In this document: one piece after another, positions 15,070 through 21,384 of the stretch
Layout of the letters: the number at the start of each line of letters is the position of its first letter
Numbering within the stretch: the stretch's first letter is position 1
NCBI GenBank assembly: GCA_000435595.1
Contig: FR895372.1
Coordinates: forward strand, 20,016-41,399
Direction: 5' to 3'
DNA length: 21,384 nucleotides
Source: Firmicutes bacterium CAG:882
GTDB taxonomy: Bacteria > Bacillota > Clostridia > Lachnospirales > Lachnospiraceae
The notes under the pieces: generated by a model
Seen by the model: only the letters and a program-made list of their open reading frames with translations
Databases searched by the model: none
Told to the model about the DNA's origin: nothing
Made by a program: the position numbers and the translations under genes

Positions 15070-15116
15070 GCAAATTATTATTGTGATACAATTTCTTTTA
15101 ATTGAAAATATTATCA

Positions 15117-15325
15117 TAGGTAATTGCGAAACACAATTTTGACGATATACAGTTGTGCAAATTTAACAAATTCGCAAGCAGGTACTATGAAGCCGCCGGT
15201 ACTTAGGCAGTGTATTTTACTGCGTTATGTACCGTTGCGTGATTCATGTAGCGAAAGCGTGCCTGCGGTGAATTGTTAAATTTGTACAACGTCCGCCTTC
15301 AATTATATAGTTTCGCAATTACCTA
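15117..15325. mobile_element. 209-bp palindromic MITE-like element
   Basis: Perfect 16-bp terminal inverted repeats, TAGGTAATTGCGAAAC (15117-15132) and its reverse complement (15310-15325), bound a non-coding element. Exactly 19 bases inside each end, a second pair of arms follows: 15152-15175 and 15268-15290, sharing CAAATTTAACAA. The arms stay related almost to the centre, with GCAGG / CCTGC, CGGTAC / GTACCG and a central GCAGT / ACTGC stem near 15207-15223. It has TA at both ends, and AAAATnTTATCA flanks it at 15105-15116 and 15325-15336 with one mismatch. It contains no plausible gene. This fits a non-autonomous element moved by a transposase elsewhere; a structured RNA is the alternative. 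Confidence 0.72.
15285..15309 (+). promoter_or_regulatory. Possible outward promoter at the right end of the element
   Basis: TTGTAC and TATATA on the plus strand lie about 16 bases apart in the right arm of the palindromic element. Only 30 bp separate the element from the next gene, so transcription of 15356-15754 must start inside the element or read through from upstream. The match to consensus is modest. Confidence 0.3.
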
Positions 15326-15355
15326 AAATCTTATCAAAAGAAAAGGAGAAACACT

Positions 15356-15754
15356 ATGCCCGGTATTCTTGCTTTACTGCTTGTGATAGTTGTGGTGTTC
15401 CTTATATTTTTCTCAGAAAATCTCCAGAAAAAGAAGATGGACGAACAGCTTCACACAATCATAGGAAATCAGAAGGTTTTATACGGAAGCATGGCTAACC
15501 TGACCGTAGGTACAGGCTTCGTGAGAGGCTACTTCGCACTCACGGAGAGATACCTCTACTTCATTGAGAGCAAAAAGGACGGTACAATCAAGCTCACGAT
15601 ACAGCTCAAATACGAAGAAATTTTAAGCCACAAACTTCATTTTGTCCTCTTCATCGAGGCTCCCGACCACAGCGTGTACGAGATCAAGGCAGCCAACAAC
15701 ACAGCCGCTTACAACATCTTAGTCAACCGAATTAAAAAAGTGTCCGACGTTTAG
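15356..15754 (+). CDS. Small single-pass membrane protein with PH-like domain
   Basis: This 132-residue protein has one N-terminal membrane helix (about residues 3-20, ILALLLVIVVVFLIFF) and a cytosolic domain of about 105 residues. The soluble part alternates strands (YGSMANLTVGTGFVRGYFALTERYLYFIES) and ends in a helix, a layout like bacterial PH/GRAM-type domains; I do not recognise a named family. GGAG lies eight bases before the ATG. Its last codons lie inside a two-way terminator. Its natural promoter region appears to have been split by the palindromic element upstream. Confidence 0.85.
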   Translation: MPGILALLLVIVVVFLIFFSENLQKKKMDEQLHTIIGNQKVLYGSMANLTVGTGFVRGYFALTERYLYFIESKKDGTIKLTIQLKYEEILSHKLHFVLFIEAPDHSVYEIKAANNTAAYNILVNRIKKVSDV

Positions 15755-15768
15755 TCTGACACTTTTTT
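15734..15768. terminator. Two-way terminator shared by convergent genes
   Basis: An 11-bp perfect stem (15734-15744 with 15758-15768, AAAAAAGTGTC / GACACTTTTTT) continues past one mismatch into GAC / GTC with the loop GTTTA. The A-run and T-run make it work in both directions. Both stop codons lie inside the loop side: TAG at 15752-15754 (plus) and TAA at 15753-15751 (minus). Confidence 0.92.
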
Positions 15769-16513
15769 CTTTTTGTATACTGATATATATGCCCCAACGA
15801 TTCCAAGCAGGCTCACAAAGGATATAACCTCTGCCACTCTCCAACTCACAGGTGCCTTAAATCTGACATTTATCCTGCCGGAGTAACCCTCAGGTATTAT
15901 AACCGTTATTGTTTTTCGTGGTGCATCCATAACACAAAAATTCTTACCGTTTACACTGTCATAAGCAATATATCCCTTATAGTAGTATATCGGAAGCGTT
16001 ATACTGCTTTCAGCAAAAGTATTTACAACATTAAATCCCGTCACGCCAAACACGAGTGGAAGAACATCGGCAAACTCAAGCTTCTCCTGATACTTCTCAT
16101 AAATCCTGTAAAGCCCGTACAGCACAAACGGAAGAAATGTCATCGCGGTGTACTCTCCCACAGCCGCTCTCACATATATGTTGATCAGTCTGTACATGGA
16201 CATGCAGTATATGAGACAGGCGATAAATGTGATACGCCTTTTTTTGCAATTCTTCCGAACGAATACCACGCAATAAGGCATGTCGCCGTGTTCATGACAA
16301 AAATATAGATAAAGTATGACACATACAACGGCACATACATGCTGTAAAGCAGTGCCGGAATATACATGAACAGCTGAGGGTAAAAAATCGGTGTCGCATA
16401 GCCATAGCCGTTCATCATGTGCGGCTGAATATATATTCTCCAGTCGCCCTCCCTTATACCCTGTGCAATCGCCACAATCCTGTTGAGGTGAAAGGCTTCT
16501 TCAATCTGTTCAT
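15751..16513 (-). pseudogene. Decayed YfhO-like polytopic membrane protein
   Basis: Two reading frames together look like a shrunken YfhO-type membrane protein (normally many hundreds of residues, about 12-14 membrane helices). The upstream frame contains EAFHLNRIVAIAQGIREG and NGYGYATPIFYPQLFMYIPALL, typical of the N-terminal region. A -1 shift at seven A (T-run 16239-16245 on the plus strand) is needed to continue into RRITFIACLIYCMSMYRLIN and RAAVGEYTAMTFLPFVLYGLY. Near 16060-16030 the sequence jumps to the C-terminal pattern ITLPIYYYKGYIAYD, so the middle helices seem to be deleted. An ATG at 16513 with GGAGG seven bases upstream is in a third frame, pointing to a further N-terminal deletion. 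It is certainly inactive in its original role; the family call is from memory of the motifs. Confidence 0.72.
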
Positions 16514-16524
16514 CGTATAACCTC

Positions 16525-16995
16525 CTACTCGCCCACGAGTGTCTTTATCGCAAGTTCGATAGCTGCTTCTGCAGCCTGCTGCCTTATCTCCTGCCGTTGT
16601 CCTTCAAAAACATGACGTTCAACAACCGTCTCTCCATCATAATAACATCCTATATAACACAAGCCCACAGGAAAATCAGGCATTCCTCCGTCAGGTCCTG
16701 CTATACCGGTGACGGAAACAGCTACATCCGCTCCGGCTGCTTTTGCCGCCCCCTCAGCCATCTCCCTTGCGACCTGCTCACTGTAGACCGTATACTGCTC
16801 AAGTGTAGTCCTCTTAACACCCAATATACGCATCTTGGCATCTTCGGAGTATGTTATATATCCCGATTCAAACACATCTGAAACTCCCGCAACATTCACA
16901 AGCTTCGCTGCAATAAGACCGCCCGTACATGACTCGGCAGTCGTAATTCGCAGCTCACGCTCAAATAATATTCTAACCAGCTTCTCTTCCATCAT
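16525..16995 (-). CDS. pncC: CinA C-terminal domain protein, nicotinamide-nucleotide amidase
   Basis: This 156-residue protein is a stand-alone CinA C-terminal domain (PncC/YgaD), which deamidates NMN to nicotinic acid mononucleotide for NAD recycling. It has the motif ESCTGGLIAAKLVNVAGVS near residue 21, YSEDAKMRILGV, and SVTGIAGPDGGMPDFPVGLCYI near 93. It lacks the N-terminal molybdopterin-like domain of full-length CinA. ATG at 16995 with AAGGA eight bases upstream; a second ATG follows at once. It starts one base after the pgsA stop. The order rimO-pgsA-cinA is common in Clostridia and often leads to recA; here a decayed gene follows instead. Confidence 0.93.
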   Translation of the reverse strand: MMEEKLVRILFERELRITTAESCTGGLIAAKLVNVAGVSDVFESGYITYSEDAKMRILGVKRTTLEQYTVYSEQVAREMAEGAAKAAGADVAVSVTGIAGPDGGMPDFPVGLCYIGCYYDGETVVERHVFEGQRQEIRQQAAEAAIELAIKTLVGE

Positions 16996-16996
16996 T

Positions 16997-17533
16997 TTAG
17001 TTGTCCTTCAATACATCCTTATTCTGTACCAAATATACAATAAGGGAATATACGGTAAGTACAAGTGCCGCATAGATAAACACCTGCTCAACATATCTCA
17101 TAAAGTTAAACGGAAGTCTGGCAATAAGAAGGCAGCACATAATCATCTGCACCGTCGTCTTAATCTTGCCCGACATTCCGGCAGCAATAACCACATTCTT
17201 CTCAGCCGCAATAAGTCTGAAGCCACTTATGATGAATTCTCTCGCTATTATGATTATGACAATCCATGCAGGCATAATTCCCATACCCGTAAAGGCAATC
17301 ATAGCGGAACACACTAAAAGCTTGTCCGCAAGCGGATCCATAAATTTACCGAAATTAGTAACAAGATTATATTTTCTGGCTATTTTACCATCGAGCATAT
17401 CCGTAAGGCTGGCTATTATAAATATTGCAAGTGCAACATATCTGGCTGCCTCAAAAAAATCCGTCATAAGAAATACTAAAAAGAACGGTATCATAATAAC
17501 TCTTGCGATTGTAAGTTTATTAGGTAAATTCAT
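16997..17533 (-). CDS. pgsA: CDP-diacylglycerol-glycerol-3-phosphate 3-phosphatidyltransferase
   Basis: PgsA makes phosphatidylglycerol phosphate from CDP-diacylglycerol and glycerol-3-phosphate in the membrane. The 178-residue protein has about five or six helices and a perfect CDP-alcohol phosphotransferase motif: DMLDGKIAR, eight residues, G, three, D, three, D (from about residue 45 to 69). The start MNLPNKLTIARVIMIPFFL is typical. The ATG at 17533 overlaps the rimO stop by one base (TAATG), with GGAGAG eight bases upstream, so the two are coupled. Together with cls in the same operon it covers phosphatidylglycerol and cardiolipin synthesis. Confidence 0.97.
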   Translation of the reverse strand: MNLPNKLTIARVIMIPFFLVFLMTDFFEAARYVALAIFIIASLTDMLDGKIARKYNLVTNFGKFMDPLADKLLVCSAMIAFTGMGIMPAWIVIIIIAREFIISGFRLIAAEKNVVIAAGMSGKIKTTVQMIMCCLLIARLPFNFMRYVEQVFIYAALVLTVYSLIVYLVQNKDVLKDN

Positions 17534-18786
17534 TATACAAGCTCTCCTATCAAGTCATATTCTAATGCTCCGGTAACCTTTACCCGGCAGAAATCTCCCG
17601 ACATAAGTTCCTCATCGGTGTTGACAAATATATATCCGTCAACATTAGGTGCATCCATATATGTCCTTCCGACATACGCATTCTCATCTGCAACCTTGCC
17701 CTCAATCATGACGGTAAGCACTTTTCCAATCTGTTCCTGTGAAAGATCGGAGGAGATTTCCTGCTGAAGCTCCATAAGCCGGTCACGTCTCTCCTCCTTG
17801 ACCTCGTCGGGAATCTGATCATCCATCTCAGCCGCTTTGGTTCCGTTCTCAGGTGAATATGTGAATACACCAAGTCTTGTGAACTCAACCTCATCTATGA
17901 ATTCCATAAGTTCTTCATGATCCTCCTCAGTCTCACCCGGAAATCCGGCTATGAGAGAGGTTCTTAGTGCAATATCAGGGATTTCCTGTCTGAGCTTTGC
18001 AATACGTTCCGTGAGTTCTGCCCGATTCGTCTTTCTGTTCATCCTCTTTAATATATTGTCGGATGCGTGCTGGATAGGAATGTCGAGATAGTGGCATATC
18101 TTCGGTTCTTCCTTCATCACCTGAATGAGCTCATCGTATATCTCCTCAGGATAGCAATACATAATTCTGATCCAGCGAAGTCCGTCAATTCTGCACAACC
18201 TTCTCAAAAGCTCATGCAGCATTTTCTTCCCATATAAATCAACTCCGTAAAGAGTCGTCTCCTGCGCCACAAGTATAAGCTCCTTTACACCTCCTGCAGC
18301 AAGAGTCTCTGCCTCCTTTACGAGGTTCTCCATAGGATAACTTCTGTAATGCCCTCTGAGCATAGGAATGATGCAGTATGTACAATACTTATCACAGCCT
18401 TCTGCAATCTTAAGATGAGCGTAATGTCCGCCTGTGGTTACAATACGTTTAGCCTTTATCATCTCCGGCTTGTAGTCTGACATGCCGAATACAAGATCAA
18501 CCTCAGGAAGCTCTTTTTTTATCTCCTCCTTGAAGCGCTGGGCAAGACAGCCTGTCACGATAAGCTTTTTACATTTACCGGTCTCCTTAAGCTTTCCCAT
18601 CTCGATAATCGTGTTGATGCTCTCCTCCTGTGCATCACCGATAAAAGCGCATGTGTTCACAATTACGATATCCGCATCATACTCATCATCAGTCAGCTCA
18701 TAGTGAGCCTCATGAAGCATGCCAAGCATCTTCTCAGAATCAACAAGATTCTTATCACAACCAAGTGATACATAAAAAACCTTCAT
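17533..18786 (-). CDS. rimO: Ribosomal protein S12 methylthiotransferase
   Basis: RimO is a radical-SAM enzyme that adds a methylthio group to the conserved aspartate of ribosomal protein S12. The 417-residue protein has the N-terminal UPF0004 domain with three cluster cysteines (SLGCDKN at C10, VNTCAFI, VTGCLAQ), the radical-SAM motif CDKYCTYC (CxxxCxxC), and a C-terminal TRAM domain. The SLGCDKNLVDSE opening separates it from MiaB. Start: the ATG at 18786 has GAGG six bases upstream; an ATG at 18798 has no ribosome binding site. Only 35 bases separate it from cls upstream. Confidence 0.97.
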   Translation of the reverse strand: MKVFYVSLGCDKNLVDSEKMLGMLHEAHYELTDDEYDADIVIVNTCAFIGDAQEESINTIIEMGKLKETGKCKKLIVTGCLAQRFKEEIKKELPEVDLVFGMSDYKPEMIKAKRIVTTGGHYAHLKIAEGCDKYCTYCIIPMLRGHYRSYPMENLVKEAETLAAGGVKELILVAQETTLYGVDLYGKKMLHELLRRLCRIDGLRWIRIMYCYPEEIYDELIQVMKEEPKICHYLDIPIQHASDNILKRMNRKTNRAELTERIAKLRQEIPDIALRTSLIAGFPGETEEDHEELMEFIDEVEFTRLGVFTYSPENGTKAAEMDDQIPDEVKEERRDRLMELQQEISSDLSQEQIGKVLTVMIEGKVADENAYVGRTYMDAPNVDGYIFVNTDEELMSGDFCRVKVTGALEYDLIGELV

Positions 18787-18821
18787 ATATTTCCTCATTT
18801 CATTTTAATAATGTAATCTGC

Positions 18822-20354
18822 TCACATAAGCGGCGCAAAAAGACGCAATACAGCCTTAAATGTACCTAATATCAACGATCTCTTCCTAGGTCTGTTCTTC
18901 TTTAAAACCTCTTCACATATCTCGAAGGTGTTCTCAAAATCATTTTTAATACCCGTTATTGCTCTTGAATTATATATAAATGTCCCGCATTCGAAATGCA
19001 GATACAGGCTTCGGTAATCCATATTGATTGTTCCGACTACTCCAACCTCATCATCGCACACATAGCACTTCGCATGAATAAAGCCCGGCGTATAATGATA
19101 TATTCTGACACCCGCATCAATAAGCTGCGGATAATATGATTTAGTCAACATATATATTATCTTCTTGTCAGGTATTCCCGGTGTTATGATTCTCACATCC
19201 ACACCCGATTTTGAAGCGAGGCATAGTGCCTCCATCATCTCATTATCTATTATCAGATACGGGGTTGAAATATACACATATCTCTTGGCATGTCTGATTA
19301 TATTGAGATAGACATTCTCTCCCACACATTCATGGTCAAGCGGCGAATCGGAAAACGGAATAACCACCGCACCATTATCAGCGGCATCATACTTTGGAAT
19401 GTCAAAATATTTATCATAGTCCGAATCCGTGTCCTCAATTGAATTCCACATCTGTAAAAACATTATAACATGATTTCTGACGGCATCGCCCTCTAATCTT
19501 ACAGCCGTATCCTTCCAATGTCCATACGGATTGATGATATTAAAGTACTCATCGCACATATTAAATCCGCCGTTAAAGCTCACCCTGCCGTCGATAACCA
19601 TAATTTTTCTGTGGTCACGGTTATTCATAAAAATATAGAATATCGGAACCAGCGGATTGAAGGCTCTGACTTTAATTCCCTTTGAGAGAAGTCTCTTCAC
19701 GAACTTGTTGGTGAAATATCCAAGGCTTCCGAAGTCATCATATATCATTCTGACCTCAACCCCCTCCTTTACCTTCTTTTCAAGAACAGCCTCTATCTTA
19801 GCGAACGCCTCGGCGTCCTCAAAAGCAAAGTATTCCATGAATATGTATTTTTCAGCCTTTGAAAGTGCCTCAAGCATAGAATCAAACGCGCCGTCGGTCT
19901 GAGGGAAATATGTCACATCGGTATTTTCAAATGCGCCATAACCACTGTAAGTCGACAGATAATAGCACTGTGAACGCACACTCTCATTGTCCTGCAGCTC
20001 GTCAAGTATGCCTTCATCGTCAGCCTTGTATTGTTCGAAACGAGCATTAATCTCGGAAAATTTGCGGTGCATCTTCTTCGGAACCTTAGACTGTCCTACG
20101 AATGCATACAAAAACACTCCGAATACAGGAAGTGCAAGAATAACCACTGCCCACACAAGCTTATAAGCCGGATTGTCACGATTGATGACAATTCCAAGCA
20201 CCATAAGTATTCCGATGATGTTAGCTATCATGGAAAGCTGTACATAGTAGTTGCTCAGGCGGTGCAGAATCGAAAACAGCCATAAAAACTGAAATATAAT
20301 ACTGATTGCCACCACCACGGCTCTTCCAAATAGAATATTAAGAAACCTCTTCAT
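18822..20354 (-). CDS. cls: Cardiolipin synthase
   Basis: Cls condenses two phosphatidylglycerol molecules into cardiolipin and glycerol at the membrane. The 510-residue length is typical. Two N-terminal membrane helices (about residues 12-30 and 38-58, plus a third hydrophobic stretch near 68-88) precede two phospholipase D domains. Both HKD motifs are intact: HRKIMVID near residue 245 with the following NGGFN, and HAKCYVCD near 425 with GTINMD. AGAGG lies eight to ten bases before the ATG. It follows the FliB-type gene by 18 bases and shares an operon with pgsA, the enzyme that supplies its substrate pathway. Confidence 0.95.
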   Translation of the reverse strand: MKRFLNILFGRAVVVAISIIFQFLWLFSILHRLSNYYVQLSMIANIIGILMVLGIVINRDNPAYKLVWAVVILALPVFGVFLYAFVGQSKVPKKMHRKFSEINARFEQYKADDEGILDELQDNESVRSQCYYLSTYSGYGAFENTDVTYFPQTDGAFDSMLEALSKAEKYIFMEYFAFEDAEAFAKIEAVLEKKVKEGVEVRMIYDDFGSLGYFTNKFVKRLLSKGIKVRAFNPLVPIFYIFMNNRDHRKIMVIDGRVSFNGGFNMCDEYFNIINPYGHWKDTAVRLEGDAVRNHVIMFLQMWNSIEDTDSDYDKYFDIPKYDAADNGAVVIPFSDSPLDHECVGENVYLNIIRHAKRYVYISTPYLIIDNEMMEALCLASKSGVDVRIITPGIPDKKIIYMLTKSYYPQLIDAGVRIYHYTPGFIHAKCYVCDDEVGVVGTINMDYRSLYLHFECGTFIYNSRAITGIKNDFENTFEICEEVLKKNRPRKRSLILGTFKAVLRLFAPLM

Positions 20355-20372
20355 TCAATACACCTCTGTCTG

Positions 20373-21384
20373 TCACGGAAGCAGACCGCTTCCGAAAATA
20401 ATTCCCATTATTGCCCTGTACGAAAATGCTTTATTTTTTCTAAAGTTCTTATAAAGTACTTCAAGATTTTCCTCCGAATGTTCCGTCTCCTTAGAATATA
20501 TACGCATAGCAGTTATCTGTCTTTCAAATGTAAGCCTTCCATCTTCACTGCAGAACACACAGCCTAGCATCTCCTGCATTATAAGTGCCGCACATGCAAG
20601 CTGTACCTTCTCCGTGAGTCTGCCATCGAACACTGCCCTAAGAAAATATCTGTATACATAATACACAAGCAGATGTTCATACTCATATTCTCTCACATTG
20701 ACCTTCTCTGCCAATCTGCCTGCTCCTATAATTCCGGCAGAAACAAACTCATTAAGTCCTGCAAGCATATCTGTCCATTCAGGCTTGATATGCTCGAGTC
20801 CGTCGTATACCTTAAGCCACTCGCCAAGCAGCCGTTCTGTCTTCTTACAGCCCGAATACTTCTTCTCAAGCACTGAAAGCCTCTTTTTGAGGAACTCTCT
20901 GTCACTGTATTGCCCGGTAACATCCCCACATTTTCTTTTTCTTATTTTCTTTTGAAGTTCAAATGAAAAATCAAGAAGCAGTGCCGCTCTCCTCTTAATC
21001 GTCATGCTTCTGTCCTGACATATTGCATAGGCTGTGTCGCGCGCCTGACAAAGTTCAAAATAGAGCGAAGCGTCAATGTCATTATAGCCTGTTATCTTCT
21101 CATCTGTCTCAGATACGGTAAAGCTTATCGGCTCCGTGCGCTTCATTATAAGTTCCACCGCAACCGGACAAGAGAGAGAAATTCCAATCTCCCTTGTACC
21201 TCCGAACTCGGTTATATGTCTCGGAAAATTAGTGCATGTCTCACACAACTTATCCTCACCGAGCTCAGTATATATATCACAAAGATTGGATTCATTTAAG
21301 AACGGACATCTTCCATGCTCCTGCAGAATAAATCTGTCCTCTATCGGGTAATCAACAAGCATGCTTCGCAGCTTATCGCCGAAT
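20373..21384 (-). CDS. fliB: FliB-type lysine-N-methylase, N-terminus outside the window
   Basis: The frame is open from the right edge (reading FGDKLRS before the first in-window ATG at 21362) to TGA at 20373, so the first codons lie outside. The cysteine cluster CPFLNESNLCDIYTELGEDKLCETC, followed by NFPRH, is the hallmark of the FliB family, which methylates lysines of flagellin in Salmonella and probably binds an iron-sulfur cluster. The helical C-terminal half (VYYVYRYFLRAVFDG) is also typical. No flagellar gene is near. The ATG at 21362 should not be taken as the start, because conserved sequence continues upstream of it. Confidence 0.88.
   Translation of the reverse strand, partial: FGDKLRSMLVDYPIEDRFILQEHGRCPFLNESNLCDIYTELGEDKLCETCTNFPRHITEFGGTREIGISLSCPVAVELIMKRTEPISFTVSETDEKITGYNDIDASLYFELCQARDTAYAICQDRSMTIKRRAALLLDFSFELQKKIRKRKCGDVTGQYSDREFLKKRLSVLEKKYSGCKKTERLLGEWLKVYDGLEHIKPEWTDMLAGLNEFVSAGIIGAGRLAEKVNVREYEYEHLLVYYVYRYFLRAVFDGRLTEKVQLACAALIMQEMLGCVFCSEDGRLTFERQITAMRIYSKETEHSEENLEVLYKNFRKNKAFSYRAIMGIIFGSGLLP

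Noticed and set aside
15117..15325. Riboswitch or T-box upstream of the membrane protein or the Fur-lysA operon
   Set aside because: I see no conserved riboswitch core, T-box or lysine-box sequence; perfect terminal repeats and a flanking direct repeat fit a transposable element better. A new structured RNA remains possible.
16185..16475. A 96-codon minus-strand frame with a GTG start, as an intact small membrane protein
   Set aside because: Conserved YfhO-like sequence continues upstream of the GTG (EAFHLNRI) and resumes in another frame downstream, so this is a piece of a broken gene rather than a real start and stop.

Overview
This window is a stretch of chromosome from a low-to-moderate GC, Gram-positive, anaerobe-type Firmicute, most probably a member of the Lachnospiraceae (Clostridium cluster XIVa). 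The reasons are sporulation genes (ylbJ-like, gerW/ytfJ), a FliB-type lysine methylase that suggests a flagellated relative or ancestor, the conserved blocks rpmB / asp23-fakA-recG, rsmD-coaD-ylbJ and rimO-pgsA-cinA, and several small proteins that look like Lachnospiraceae hypotheticals. I cannot name the species from the sequence alone.

Layout. Positions 1-992 hold the N-terminal two thirds of a pepD-type dipeptidase (minus strand, running off the left edge), divergent from a ylbJ-like sporulation membrane protein (1134-2087, plus). A long minus-strand block then reads from right to left: asp23/yloU, fakA/yloV, a hairpin terminator, recG, a histidine phosphatase, rsmD, coaD and a coiled-coil protein that meets ylbJ tail to tail. 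rpmB (8798-8983, plus) is divergent from asp23 and has a clear promoter and terminator. Next come a short, easily missed 47-codon membrane gene with a TTG start (9068-9211) and a second minus-strand operon read right to left: Fur-family regulator, lysA-like decarboxylase, two unrecognised proteins, a DUF2953 protein (ytfI-like), gerW, a 50-codon relic of an EAL domain, and a SanA/YdcF-type membrane protein.

Upstream of the Fur gene lies a 209-bp palindromic, non-coding element (15117-15325) with 16-bp perfect terminal inverted repeats and a near-perfect 12-bp flanking direct repeat. It looks like a MITE inserted into the promoter region of a small PH-like membrane protein (15356-15754). A two-way terminator follows, and its palindrome also encodes the matching C-termini of the two convergent reading frames.

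The right third is one minus-strand operon read right to left: FliB-type lysine methylase (partial), cardiolipin synthase, rimO, pgsA and pncC/cinA, ending in a decayed YfhO-like membrane protein with a frameshift at a run of seven A and apparent deletions. PgsA and Cls are successive parts of anionic phospholipid synthesis (phosphatidylglycerol phosphate, then cardiolipin).

Most of the window is housekeeping. The unusual material is in the palindromic element, the EAL relic, the decayed YfhO gene, the small TTG-start membrane gene, the hairpin in the coaD leader, and the unrecognised pair of genes between lysA and the DUF2953 gene. I see no CRISPR array, tRNA, rRNA, prophage or complete IS.
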